From Ctena decussata (taxonomy: Eukaryota > Mollusca > Bivalvia > Lucinida > Lucinidae): a stretch of DNA of 64,000 bases. Under the pieces are notes generated by a model. The model did no database searches, was not told the origin of the DNA, and was given only the letters and a program-made list of their open reading frames with translations. Location of the stretch: NCBI GenBank assembly GCA_963989385.1, contig OZ022501.1, positions 26,482,602-26,546,601 of the forward strand, written 5' to 3'. A program made the position numbers and the translations under genes. Below, in pieces: positions 47,117-55,393 of this stretch. The stretch's first letter is position 1. Every line of letters starts with the position of its first letter.

Positions 47117-48498
47117 ATATTTTCTTATGGCCTACCCCATGGACTCAGTCGCTGATTATTACTCTCCCTAAAATGGGCAACATACAGCTCTGCCAGAACT
47201 ACAGAACCATCAGCCTCATCAGTCATTCAAGCAAAGTCATGCTGAAAGTTATCTTGATCAGGCTTAAGCCACAAGCCGAAGAGATAATCGCTGAGGAACA
47301 GGCTGGGTTCCGAGCAGGAAGGAGCACCACAGAACAGATCTTCAACCTCAGAATCCTGTGTGAAAAGTATCTCCAACATCAGCAGAATCTGTACCATGTC
47401 TTCATTGATTTCAAAAAAGCCTTTGACAGGATATGGCATGCAGCCTTATGGGCCACCATGAGGAAGTACAATATCAATGCAAACCTAGTTCGCACCATTG
47501 AGCAGCTATACGACAAGGCTACAAGTGCAGTCCTGATAAATGGCAACACAGGAGAATGGTTCAGAACAACAGTTGAAGTAAGACAAGGATGTCTTCTGTC
47601 ACCCACCCTCTTCAACATTTTTCTCGAACGGATCATGTCCGATGCTCTGGAAGAACATGACGGAAAGGTTAGCATAGGCGGCAGAAATATTACCAACCTG
47701 CGGTTTGCCGATGACATAGACGCTCTTGCTGAGGAAGAGCAGGAACTAGAAGCTCTAGTTGAAAGTCTCGACCAGACCTGCCCAAGGTATAAGATGGAGA
47801 TCAGTGCTGAGAAGACCAAACTGATGACAAACAGCGCAGATGGCATCCAGAGGGAGATCAAGGTAAAGAGGCAGAAGCTGGGTACTGTAAGCAGCTTCAA
47901 ATACCTTGGAGCAGTTGTCTCAGATGATTGCTCAAAACCGGAGGTTCTCTCAAGGATAGCACAAGCCACTTCAGCTCTTGCCAAGCTGAAACCAATTTGG
48001 CGAGATAACAACATATCTCTTGGATCAAAGGTGACACTTATGCGCTCCCTTGTCATTTCCATATTTCTGTATGCCTGTGAATCATGGACCTTGACAGCAG
48101 AGTTAGAGAAAAGAACGCAGGCCTTTGAGATGAGATGCTACCGAAGGTTACTGAACATTTCGTACAAGGACCATATAACCAATGAGGAGGTTCGCAGGAA
48201 GATCCAGGCAGCCATTGGAGAATATGATGAACTCCTGACGTTGGTCAAGAAACGGAAACTAAGGTGGTTTGGCCACGCCCCAAGGTCTTCTGGTTTAGCA
48301 AAGACAATTCTTCAGGGCACAGTGAAAGGAAAAAGAAGAAGAGGTAGACAGAAGAAGAGGTGGGAAGACAATATCAAGGAGTGGACTGGAATGGATTTTG
48401 CCAGCTCAACTAGGGCAGCTGAAGACACGACAAGGCGGAAAGGGATTGTTTTGAAGTCAGCTGTGGTGCCCCAACGACCTAGTAAGGTTATGGGATAG
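47035..48498 (+). CDS. LINE reverse transcriptase, N-terminally truncated
   Basis: A 487-codon open frame. The first ~31 codons are fortuitous host-element sequence before the LINE boundary, so the ATG is not native. From about residue 32 (WPTPWTQS) it is a non-LTR reverse transcriptase. It has NYRTISLISH (56-64), EEQAGFRAGRSTTEQ (87-101), FIDFKKAFD (123-131, first catalytic Asp), RQGCLLSPTLFN (183-194), the FADD catalytic box (224-227) and the thumb. The C-terminus has YACESWTL, LRWFGH and the basic KGKRRRGRQKKRWED. The family resembles elements usually annotated as RTE-like or transposon-derived F52C9.6-type proteins; the clade is uncertain. The frame is uninterrupted, consistent with a young insertion, but the missing 5' half makes it inactive. 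Confidence 0.93.
   Translation: MISFRGCNPSRPNVYFAGSLDCTILGNYIFLWPTPWTQSLIITLPKMGNIQLCQNYRTISLISHSSKVMLKVILIRLKPQAEEIIAEEQAGFRAGRSTTEQIFNLRILCEKYLQHQQNLYHVFIDFKKAFDRIWHAALWATMRKYNINANLVRTIEQLYDKATSAVLINGNTGEWFRTTVEVRQGCLLSPTLFNIFLERIMSDALEEHDGKVSIGGRNITNLRFADDIDALAEEEQELEALVESLDQTCPRYKMEISAEKTKLMTNSADGIQREIKVKRQKLGTVSSFKYLGAVVSDDCSKPEVLSRIAQATSALAKLKPIWRDNNISLGSKVTLMRSLVISIFLYACESWTLTAELEKRTQAFEMRCYRRLLNISYKDHITNEEVRRKIQAAIGEYDELLTLVKKRKLRWFGHAPRSSGLAKTILQGTVKGKRRRGRQKKRWEDNIKEWTGMDFASSTRAAEDTTRRKGIVLKSAVVPQRPSKVMG
47117..47128. repeat. LINE target-site duplication, left
   Basis: ATATTTTCTTAT, identical to 48,518-48,529 on the other side of the LINE. Confidence 0.9.
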
Positions 48499-48517
48499 AA
48501 TAGAAATAGAATAGAAA
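47129..48517 (+). mobile_element. 5'-truncated non-LTR retrotransposon (LINE) with 12-bp target duplication
   Basis: Bounded by a perfect ATATTTTCTTAT duplication (47,117-47,128 and 48,518-48,529). The 3' end is an ATAGA/ATAGAAATAGAATAGA tail, as for LINEs that end in short repeats rather than poly(A). Only the reverse transcriptase and C-terminal part remain; the endonuclease and the RT start are lost by 5' truncation. Removing it restores continuity of the host retrotransposon leader, so it is the younger insertion. A second fragment with the same tail is at 61,966-62,376. Confidence 0.95.
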
Positions 48518-48529
48518 ATATTTTCTTAT
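48518..48529. repeat. LINE target-site duplication, right
   Basis: ATATTTTCTTAT directly after the ATAGA tail, two bases before the first AAGAG hairpin. Confidence 0.9.
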
Positions 48530-48531
48530 AT

Positions 48532-48817
48532 GACCAAGAGGGTCGATTGTCTTTTGCTATCAAGAGGGTAGCAAAAGCAAGAGTTGTTTTGTTGAATTTA
48601 AACCAAGAGGGTTTAAATTAAAAAAAATGAAAAAAGAGAAACTGAATAAATAAAAAAGAGACCAAGAGGGTCCTATTGATATGATATTGTAGTCAAGAGG
48701 GCTACAGTATGAGGCCAAGAGGGCTGAATTTGTTGATTTTGTAGTCAAGAGGGCTACAAATATATTGGGCCAAGAGGGTCGATTTTGTTGATATACTATA
48801 TTTTAGCCAAGAGGGCT
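48532..48817 (+). other. Array of nine AAGAG-loop hairpins
   Basis: Nine hairpins at 48532-48544, 48551-48577, 48595-48619, 48660-48672, 48684-48710, 48713-48725, 48738-48760, 48768-48780 and 48805-48817. Every one has the loop AAGAG, preceded by CC or TC and followed by GG. Stem lengths are 4, 11, 10, 4, 11, 4, 9, 4 and 4 bp. Outer stem sequences differ completely: arms CTTTTGCTATC/GGTAGCAAAAG, AATTTAAACC/GGTTTAAATT, ATATTGTAGTC/GGCTACAGTAT, TTTGTAGTC/GGCTACAAA. Pairing is therefore kept while sequence changes. All non-Watson-Crick pairs are G-U in the plus sense. The array lies in the leader of the tyrosine-recombinase retrotransposon, downstream of A1 and before the first open frame. An RNA role (packaging, Gag binding, translation control) is inference. 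Confidence 0.9.
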
Positions 48818-49304
48818 TTGCATATTTGTTTTAATGTTATGAGGCATACATGTTTTGCAGTTTCGATTGATAAGGATTGTTATGCGATATTTCCAACTTT
48901 CTTTTAAAGAATATTTCAATATAATGCATCGTTATTTGTTTAGAAGTTGTATGAATTGTTATTGTCAAACGACCCGCTTAATATTAAATTCGTCTATGAT
49001 TCGTTATGAAAGATTAGTGTCGAAAATAGTCTGTGTAACCTGGAAGATTTTACAGTATTGTAATGCCGTGCCGCTTCCAATCAAGTTTGAGCATTTTATC
49101 ACGTGACTTTATTGCATCTTATTATGACGTCTTGTTTTTTTTTTAGATTTCATGAATGAAAATTTTTGATTGCTTAGTAACCGGTCATGTGACTCGTCTT
49201 GACCGTGAGATGTTCCCTTTTTTGGCTAAGTGGAAACAGGCGTGATGTATCCAGTTTTCGCATACCAGTGCTCGCTTATCTTATTTATTAATGGTTTTTC
49301 AGTG
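48818..49304 (+). other. Rest of retrotransposon leader
   Basis: AT-rich, no clear open frame. TTTTTCAG at 49,295-49,302 just before an ATG could be a splice acceptor. Confidence 0.4.
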
Positions 49305-49658
49305 ATGCCGCCAATTACACTCAAGAGACATTACAATCTGGTCGGTAGAAATGTAATGCCAATCTTGGTTAAACTCAAACAAGAGCCTACTCCAGACGTT
49401 TTTGCTCGCCCAAAAGCAAATAAGTCAATTAACGGCATGCAGCTAAATGAGTTGGCGCAACTTTACAAAGACATAACGGGCGAATCTGGGGACGTCATGA
49501 TTGAAATGTCTGGGCTTAGACCAACTTTGGGGAATTGGAAGAAACTCCTGCATTTCACTATTATACATGCGAATGAACAGGGTGTGCCTTCTGGTCAAGA
49601 ATTGGAGGTTTGTTCTTTTCGTATATGTACCTGGCTTGTCGGTATCCGTGTAGCTTAG
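49305..49658 (+). pseudogene. First ORF of the YR retrotransposon (Gag-like N-terminal part)
   Basis: The open frame starts upstream at 49,230, but the ATG at 49,305 (MPPITLKRHYNLVGR) looks the more natural start. It contains VKLKQEPTPDVF and a domain MQLNELAQLYKDITGE that I do not recognise; Gag by position only. The frame runs on to a stop at 49,656. A GAG before GTTTGT near 49,608 and an acceptor-like TTTTTAAG near 49,999 followed by an acidic then basic stretch (DDDKIDSEVPPKKKTKS) hint at an intron or internal decay joining it to the zinc-knuckle part. Confidence 0.5.
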
Positions 49659-49999
49659 GACGTCAGCATAGACTCCTCTGTTGAGGCCATGATTTTCTTA
49701 TTTACGGAAGTTACGGCTTTTGAAACTGTACTCATTGTGCATTTTACCGTTATCGCTAATGAGGCTATTAAGCTTAGTGTCTGCGTATCCTTGTTATCAA
49801 CTGTTAATGGCTTAGATTGTTTCTTTTTCCTAATTACGCATAATGTTATCTCTAGTTGTCCTGACTTATCAGGGAATTATTTCATTCATACAAACTGTAT
49901 TCTCTGCACTTTAAGAGTTCATTCATTTTAGCTGATTATTTCATTCATAAAGTTGCACTCTCTGCTATTTACAAGGTCATTCACAATTTTATTTTTAAG
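49659..49999 (+). other. Non-coding gap inside the Gag region
   Basis: Stops in all frames. Either an intron of the element or accumulated damage; see the flanking entries. Confidence 0.4.
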
Positions 50000-50061
50000 G
50001 ACGACGACAAGATTGATTCTGAAGTTCCACCTAAGAAAAAAACAAAGTCTACAAGCTCTAC

Positions 50062-50652
50062 TTGTACATCGGCTACAAAAGAAGACACAGAGGCTTCAGT
50101 ACCAAGATAAAGGACAAGGTGAGGAGCCTTTGCCTGCAGAACAACCCAAGTGAACAGCTCATTTTACTCTCCCTTGATGAGTTGGTACAGACATGCCGTG
50201 CACAATCACATGAGGACACTGACATGTTTATGGAACCTTCAAGACAGGCCCATATTAATCAGGGCAAGTTCAATATGGCATCATTTGTGTAAAGTGACCT
50301 TGGTGTTAAAGCTTCGGATATTATTACTAAAGCTCTGTCTAAGTCTCTTAAGTCCAAGAGCAAAACAGATGATAAAAAAGATGACCCAATGGAAAAGTCC
50401 GTCTCTCAGTCCTCCTCTCCTCTTTCGAATTTGTACCCCTCTGGGTATATGCATTACTCGCCTGTGTACCCTGGTGGCTATGTACCTCCATTTTCAAATT
50501 ATGGGTCAGGATTTATGCCGAATTTTTCACGCTCTGGCAGAGGTACCTTCCCTAGATTTTCCTTTGGTCAGAGAGGAAATTGTCTGTTTTGCGACAGCTC
50601 GACTCACTTGGTTAGAGACTGTAAGAAAATGAAGCAGGCAAAACCTAAGTAA
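50062..50652 (+). pseudogene. Gag-like C-terminal part with zinc knuckle, one in-frame stop
   Basis: One reading frame from 50,062 to 50,652, interrupted only by TAA at 50,290-50,292. After the stop it has a lysine/serine-rich linker, an aromatic and glycine/proline-rich region (YPSGYMHYSPVYPGGYVPPF) and a CX2CX4HX4C zinc knuckle (C-L-F-C, then H and C) near the end, followed by a basic tail. Zinc knuckles of this type bind nucleic acid in Gag proteins. The start is not clear because a shift near 50,100 separates it from the preceding part. Confidence 0.75.
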
Positions 50653-51121
50653 GCGGCCACTACAAAGTTGAACCATACTATCTCTTGCACTACATATAAA
50701 AGTAATTGCACTACTTATGAATGTAATTGGTGTATATTTTGCGTTCTTTGGTGCGACGATATGATAGTACTATATTATTATACCATAGAAGAGTTTTCTG
50801 AATATGATTTAACTAAATAGGTTGTCCGTTGTATCGTATTGAATATGTTTATAAATGCACGGAGGCCTGCTTATCTGGTCCGGGGACATTGATGCCTCAG
50901 TGAACTTTTGTTCACGTGGGCCGGGGCAGCGGGCTTCCTCCGTCTTGAGTCGCCTCTTGTTGGATGGCAATGCGTTCTGCTTTTATCTTTTTAGACTCCG
51001 ATGCGATATTCAAACCAGGAGATTCGAATCTTAGTATCGTCCTGATATGACTGAAATACTGTTGAAAAGGACGTAAAATCGCAAGTCATCCATCCATCGA
51101 ATCTTAGACTGGGAGTATGAG
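50653..51121 (+). other. Inter-ORF region of the YR retrotransposon
   Basis: No long frame. GGTCCGGGGACATTGATGCC ... GTGGGCCGGGGCAGCGGG near 50,877-50,932 is GC-rich and partly self-complementary. Likely contains the damaged start of the polymerase frame, which is open just before 51,122. Confidence 0.4.
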
Positions 51122-52177
51122 GTGAATGTTTTGCCAGAATCGGTACTACCAGAACACAGGGATCATCCATCTTGGGTTACTCTGGACGGAGGACAGGTCA
51201 CTGCTTCGGCTCACCTTAGGGCTGAGCAAGTTTTATCTAATAACTTACGAGTTGATGTTGATGTGTTGCCACTGAGGGATTCGAACTCGTTTGTAGCCGG
51301 TCAGCTACATGCATGTTGTAGTGAATGGGAAAAGATTTTATTGCATGATTCTAATAATGAGCCAGCAATGGTTCGCAGGTGGAGTAATGAGGGCATTAGT
51401 ATACATGACTTTTTCAGCTCATTTAAGGGTAATTTTAAGGGTCGTGCTTATGATTCTCATACCCCGCTTCCAATGTTCTTTCAGAACTCGCACACGTGCA
51501 GGGAATTTTCGGAGTTTATTATCAATGAGCAGTATGAAGGGATCCGTTGTGGTTCTTTGCATTTTTTAGGAAGAGTAGGTGAATGCGACCCGCCGCATAT
51601 TATTATGCCTTTGACAGTAGAGCCTTCCAAACCAAGACTTTGTCATGATGAACGCTACCTTAATTTATGGATCAAAGATTGTCCTTTTCAACTTGAAACA
51701 CTCAGAGATACACATCGTTTAGTGGGACCTGGGGCCACCATGGTTACTTGCGATGACAAATCTGGATATTTACATGTCCGGCTGAACAAAGAATCTCAGA
51801 AATATTTTGGTATTCAATTTGCTGGCTGGCTTTTATGCTATACATGTCTTCCCTTTGGCTGGAAAGCTTCGGCTTTTATTTATCAGACTATTGGAATGCA
51901 GGTTACTTCGTACTTGCGTTCATATGGGATGTTGACGACTCAGTATATCGATGATCGATTCGCTTCAACAAAGCAGGTGGCTCCCACTGAAGACATGACT
52001 ACCAGCTCCTGTCTGTCTAATGGTGACTCTATCGTTTATATTCTCTTAGAAATTTTGACAAGACTAGGTTATACCTTGTCGATAAAAAAAAAAGTGTCAG
52101 TTGCACCCCCGTACACGGATAAAATTCTTAGGGTTTTATGTCGACTCGATTCTGCAGGCATATATTCTGCCAGATGA
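51122..52177 (+). pseudogene. Reverse transcriptase of the YR retrotransposon, frameshifted
   Basis: A 351-codon frame. Residues ~155-285 are a DIRS-type reverse transcriptase: PRLCHDERYLN, the first catalytic Asp in CDDKSGYLHVRL (210-221), QFAGWLLCYTCLPFGWK (fingers/palm) and the YIDD box at 275-278. DIRS-group enzymes use YIDD in place of YADD. N-terminal ~150 residues are a linker without a known domain. The frame is lost near 52,083-52,125, at or just after a run of ten A's, and the protein continues in another frame from about 52,120. Confidence 0.9.
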
Positions 52178-52529
52178 CAAAAAACGAAAATTCATAGATT
52201 TAAGAGAGCTAATACTTTCTGCAAACAGGGTTGACATAAAAACTCTTCAGCGTTTTGCTGGGAAATGCATCTCTATGTATCTTGCTATCCCAGCTGCAAA
52301 ACTATACTGTCGTGAGGTTCACGCTGCTATTTCCTACTGTATGAAGAATTCGAAAACGATTTCCGTGTCTGCAGCTTTAAGGGAGGAAATCGAGTTCTGG
52401 AAATTCTTAGATAATTGGGAGGGTTATTCTTCTTGGCGCAAAGAACAGCATAAACAGTTCTTTCTTGTAACAGATTCGTCTACGTTTCGATATGGCGCAA
52501 AGATACTTTCTGGCAGTTTAAAGGCCTAA
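52101..52529 (+). pseudogene. RT thumb and RNase H start, second frame
   Basis: Continues the polymerase after the poly(A) frameshift. FLGFYVD is the RT post-palm motif, TLQRFAGKCISM is the connection typical of DIRS and Gypsy polymerases, and FLVTDSSTFRYGAKI carries the first RNase H aspartate. The frame ends at a stop at 52,527, where a further shift moves the RNase H into the next frame. Confidence 0.85.
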
Positions 52530-52546
52530 CTTTTGGTGATTTTTGG

Positions 52547-53284
52547 ATGCCAAATGACCAACGGCCAATTCATCTGAAGGAGGCGGAGGCTGTCTTAAAG
52601 GCTTTACAATCATTAGAAAGTCAGCTTCAAAACTTCAGAGTAGATTTATGGTCGGACAACTCTGCAGTTGTGTATTGCTGGAATAACCAAGGCTCTCGCG
52701 ATTCCGCCCTGAACAGTATTATGAAGCAGATTTTTCAGTTTGTATATCGAAGTTTAACTGTCAAATATATCCCTTCAGCTTTAAATCCTGCTGACGCCCC
52801 GAGTCGTAATATACGACTGTCAGATTCCATGTTACAGTCCTCAGTCTGGAGTAACTTGGAGGAAATGTTTGGCCCTCATTCGGTTGACCTCAGGGCTTTA
52901 GATTCAAACGCCATGCGGTCGGCGGATGGACATTGTCTACGCCATTTTACCCCAGGTCCGTCTCCAAAAAGTTCAGGTGTCAATGTCTTTGCACAAGATA
53001 TCTCCTTAGAGCTGAATCCATATGTTTATCCACCTTACAATTTGATCATGCCACTGCTTTGTTTGCTGAAAGAACAGAAAGTGGGAAAATGTACTTTGGT
53101 TGCTCCGGAGATGAACCCAAAGCCTTTGTGGTGGTCTCTTCTGATGTCCAGTGTCCAATCATCTGTACGGTTAGGCGATATAGGGGAGAAAGGGGTCATT
53201 TGTGTTCCCACGAAACGCGGATATATACAAGACAAAGTCGGCCTAAGGTATCCGCTGTGGGCTTATCGTATCCAATTTGTCTAG
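52547..53284 (+). pseudogene. RNase H, third frame, and linker
   Basis: RPIHLKEAEAVLKAL carries the RNase H catalytic glutamate, DLWSDNSAVVYCW the next aspartate, and LNPADAPSR the final aspartate region. About 100 residues of linker follow, with ALLCLL-like and LMSSVQSSVRLG segments of unknown role common before the recombinase in these elements. The ATG is internal to the domain and not a true start. Confidence 0.85.
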
Positions 53285-53431
53285 GATGGGTTTCATGTCA
53301 TTTCAGATTGGTGCGGTTTCACAAGTTCGCATGCAGGGTATTCAAGCGAGGCTAGAGACCATTGATTCACAGTTACAGTCTTCTAAATCACTAAGTAGGC
53401 AGGGCGGTGTAGAAACAAACTGTGTAATTTC

Positions 53432-54520
53432 TTGTTTTCACTTCCAAATCAGCCGGATATTCAATCTGCATCTCCTGAGGATATTCGCAAGTTCCTTGTT
53501 TGGTACGATACATATGGCAAAACACAAGTTCATTCTTTCACTTCTATTCATATTGAACAGCGGCGAGTATTTGACTGTTCATGTCCTGTTCGTTTGTCTT
53601 CTAGTTCGTTGAAGAATATAGTACAGCAACTTCGCACTCTTTTCCAGGCTCATGGGAAACATAAACCATGGCATTCCCGACGTCAGGACGGTAATCCGGT
53701 CGATTCCCCAGTAATTGACATGTATATTAAAGTAATTCAGGAGGAGCAGGCTAGGGCGCGTATCACCCCGCGACAGGCCAAACCATTGTTTGTGAGCAAA
53801 CTTAAACAAATTTCTTTGTACATTACTCAGCAATTAAAAAGACGTGATCTCACATTGCGTGAACAGTTTGTCTTTTTTAGAGATCAAGCACTATTCAAAA
53901 TGCAATTTTTTGCCGGAGACAGGGCTAGTGATGTGGCTAATATTTTAACGCAAGAGGTGAAAGAATTGCCAGATAAGTGCGGCTTTGTGTTTGAACATAC
54001 GTTTGGGAAAACGCTTCGCGGCGGCGATCATTCTAATTTATTTGTCATAAAGCGCTGTAATGATGCTGTTATTTGTCCGATTGCGGGTCTTGAATATTAT
54101 TTTGGGCGTTCAAAAGCTTGGAAGGTTGATCTGAGTCAGGGATATTTGTTCCGCCCTGTGTCAGAGAAAGGATTCGTACAAAATGCTAAGCTGTCATATT
54201 CCGCTATTCATGACAGGCTAAGTAAATACCTGTCAGCTCTCGGGATTCATGAGGGTGAAACACCGCATAGCCTTCGCGCAGGTTGCGCCTTGTCTTTAGC
54301 ACTCTCTGATGAATCTAACACAACGGCTATCATGAATCATGTTGGTTGGCGTAGTACTCGTAGTGCTCGATATTACTGCCGATCACAACTGTTACGTAGT
54401 GCGAACCACACGGCTTCCACTCTTGCTGACTCAGACTTAGATCATCATTATACTGCAGAGAGCTTTTACAAGACTAATGCAGATTTTTCTGAGTTGCGTT
54501 CTCCATTTTATGCATCCTAA
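53432..54520 (+). CDS. Tyrosine recombinase of the YR retrotransposon
   Basis: 362 codons, intact. N-terminal ~110 residues form a SAM-like DNA-binding region (PEDIRKFLVWYDTYGK). The catalytic domain has Arg164 in FFAGDRASDV, His279 and Arg282 in PHSLRAG, His303 in MNHVGW and Tyr314/Tyr315 in ARYYCRS, so the R-H-R-H-Y set appears complete. The enzyme would insert the circular DNA copy by strand exchange without an integrase. Catalytic spacing fits Ngaro/DIRS recombinases. It is the best preserved frame of the element, in contrast to the broken polymerase. Crypton is excluded by the adjacent reverse transcriptase. Confidence 0.9.
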   Translation: MFSLPNQPDIQSASPEDIRKFLVWYDTYGKTQVHSFTSIHIEQRRVFDCSCPVRLSSSSLKNIVQQLRTLFQAHGKHKPWHSRRQDGNPVDSPVIDMYIKVIQEEQARARITPRQAKPLFVSKLKQISLYITQQLKRRDLTLREQFVFFRDQALFKMQFFAGDRASDVANILTQEVKELPDKCGFVFEHTFGKTLRGGDHSNLFVIKRCNDAVICPIAGLEYYFGRSKAWKVDLSQGYLFRPVSEKGFVQNAKLSYSAIHDRLSKYLSALGIHEGETPHSLRAGCALSLALSDESNTTAIMNHVGWRSTRSARYYCRSQLLRSANHTASTLADSDLDHHYTAESFYKTNADFSELRSPFYAS

Positions 54521-54763
54521 TATGTAAATGGCTTCTAGTTATAGTTTTAAGTGTTTTGTTCTCTCATTTTGCGATTTTGTTGTGTTGTATTATGGCGCAT
54601 AATTTGATTTCTGTAGACTTTACAACCTAGTTTTGCTGTATATAATAAATAGTATATATACTGAGTCTTTTTTGTCTTTCTATGTCAGAGGTGAGTATTG
54701 GGAATAGAGTCTTGGGGAAAAGTCGTGGTTATAATGTAGAGGTGTTGATGCCATTGTTAAGCT
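54521..54763 (+). other. 3' untranslated part of the YR retrotransposon
   Basis: AT-rich, with AATAAA at about 54,645, a possible polyadenylation signal of the element. Confidence 0.45.
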
Positions 54764-54840
54764 TTTTCATGGCTTTTTTTTCCCAATACTTTACAAGTGA
54801 ACGAGTGCATCAGATGAAGGTCACCGCGGATGTGTTCACA
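54764..54840 (+). repeat. B1 direct repeat
   Basis: TTTTCATGGCTTTTTTTTCC through CGGATGTGTTCACA, repeated with small length differences in the T run at 55,022-55,100. Confidence 0.9.
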
Positions 54841-54893
54841 CCCCCGGTGACGTATGCTGATAAAACCGTGAATTGATATTATTCCGTGGCTGT
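54841..54893 (+). repeat. A2 terminal repeat
   Basis: CCCCCGGTGACGTATGCTGA, then AAACCGTGAATTGATATTAT and TCCGTGGCTGT. Matches the two fragments of A1 at the left end. The next ~128 bases before B2 have no counterpart that I can see near A1. Confidence 0.8.
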
Positions 54894-55021
54894 GAAATAA
54901 GTTAGGAGGGCGCTGAGTTTGAAGTTTCCTTTAACTATGGCTATGTGATTCTTTGATAACCCCAGGAAAAAAAACACCCTCCCACCACGATGGTTTGTGT
55001 CTGTATGCGCTTGTTCGCGCC

Positions 55022-55100
55022 TTTTCATGGCTTCTTTTTTCCCCAATACTTTACAAGTGAACGAGTGCATCAGATGAAGGTCACCGCGGATGTGTTCACA
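55022..55100 (+). repeat. B2 direct repeat, right end of the element
   Basis: Second copy of the B repeat; ends CGGATGTGTTCACA before host sequence TCATTAGG. The shared ACA with the left junction (46,427-46,429) fits recombinase-mediated integration. Confidence 0.88.
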
Positions 55101-55358
55101 TCATTAGGTCGTATTTCTTAGAGTTCCACTTTACAAATACATTTATAGACACTCCTCCCGCGCCCAATTTAGTTCTCAGCTGTGTTACATCTGACCATTT
55201 GACCTTTTTGTTATCAAATAGCCTTGTTCGTTCTAGACGGGATTTTTTCCGTCTGTCTTTCGCTTGCTCTTCATACAGACGGGATTCGCCATTGTAAGGC
55301 TCTATATCGAATGACTACGGAAATCGTAAGCAAAGTATTATTTTGTAACAAAGCATTT

Positions 55359-55393
<35 letters not shown>

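Larger units (their letters stand above)
46430..55100 (+). mobile_element. Ngaro-like tyrosine-recombinase retrotransposon (DIRS order), decayed, with nested insertions
   Basis: The order is A1 terminal repeat, hairpin-rich leader, Gag-like frame with zinc knuckle, reverse transcriptase, RNase H, tyrosine recombinase, then B1-A2-B2. The A sequence (CCCCCGGTGACGTATGCTGA onward, ~53 bp) is intact at 54,841-54,893 and, split by insertion, at 46,430-46,454 plus 47,028-47,055. B repeats are at 54,764-54,840 and 55,022-55,100. Split direct repeats and a tyrosine recombinase replacing an integrase are the marks of Ngaro-type elements. An ACA triplet is shared by the left junction, the B1/A2 boundary and the right end, as expected for recombinase joining. 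The coding frames are broken several times. Without the nested LINE and ~573-bp insertion the element is about 6.7 kb. Confidence 0.75.

Noticed and set aside
48532..48817. CRISPR array
   Set aside because: Eukaryotic context, the constant part is only about 8 bases, spacing is irregular, and the flanking variable parts are complementary to each other.
53432..54520. Crypton DNA transposon
   Set aside because: The recombinase is preceded by Gag, reverse transcriptase and RNase H in the same orientation, which Cryptons lack.
54764..55100. Long terminal repeats of an LTR retrotransposon
   Set aside because: The B repeats lie together at one end, not at both ends, and the element encodes a tyrosine recombinase in place of an integrase, so split direct repeats fit better.
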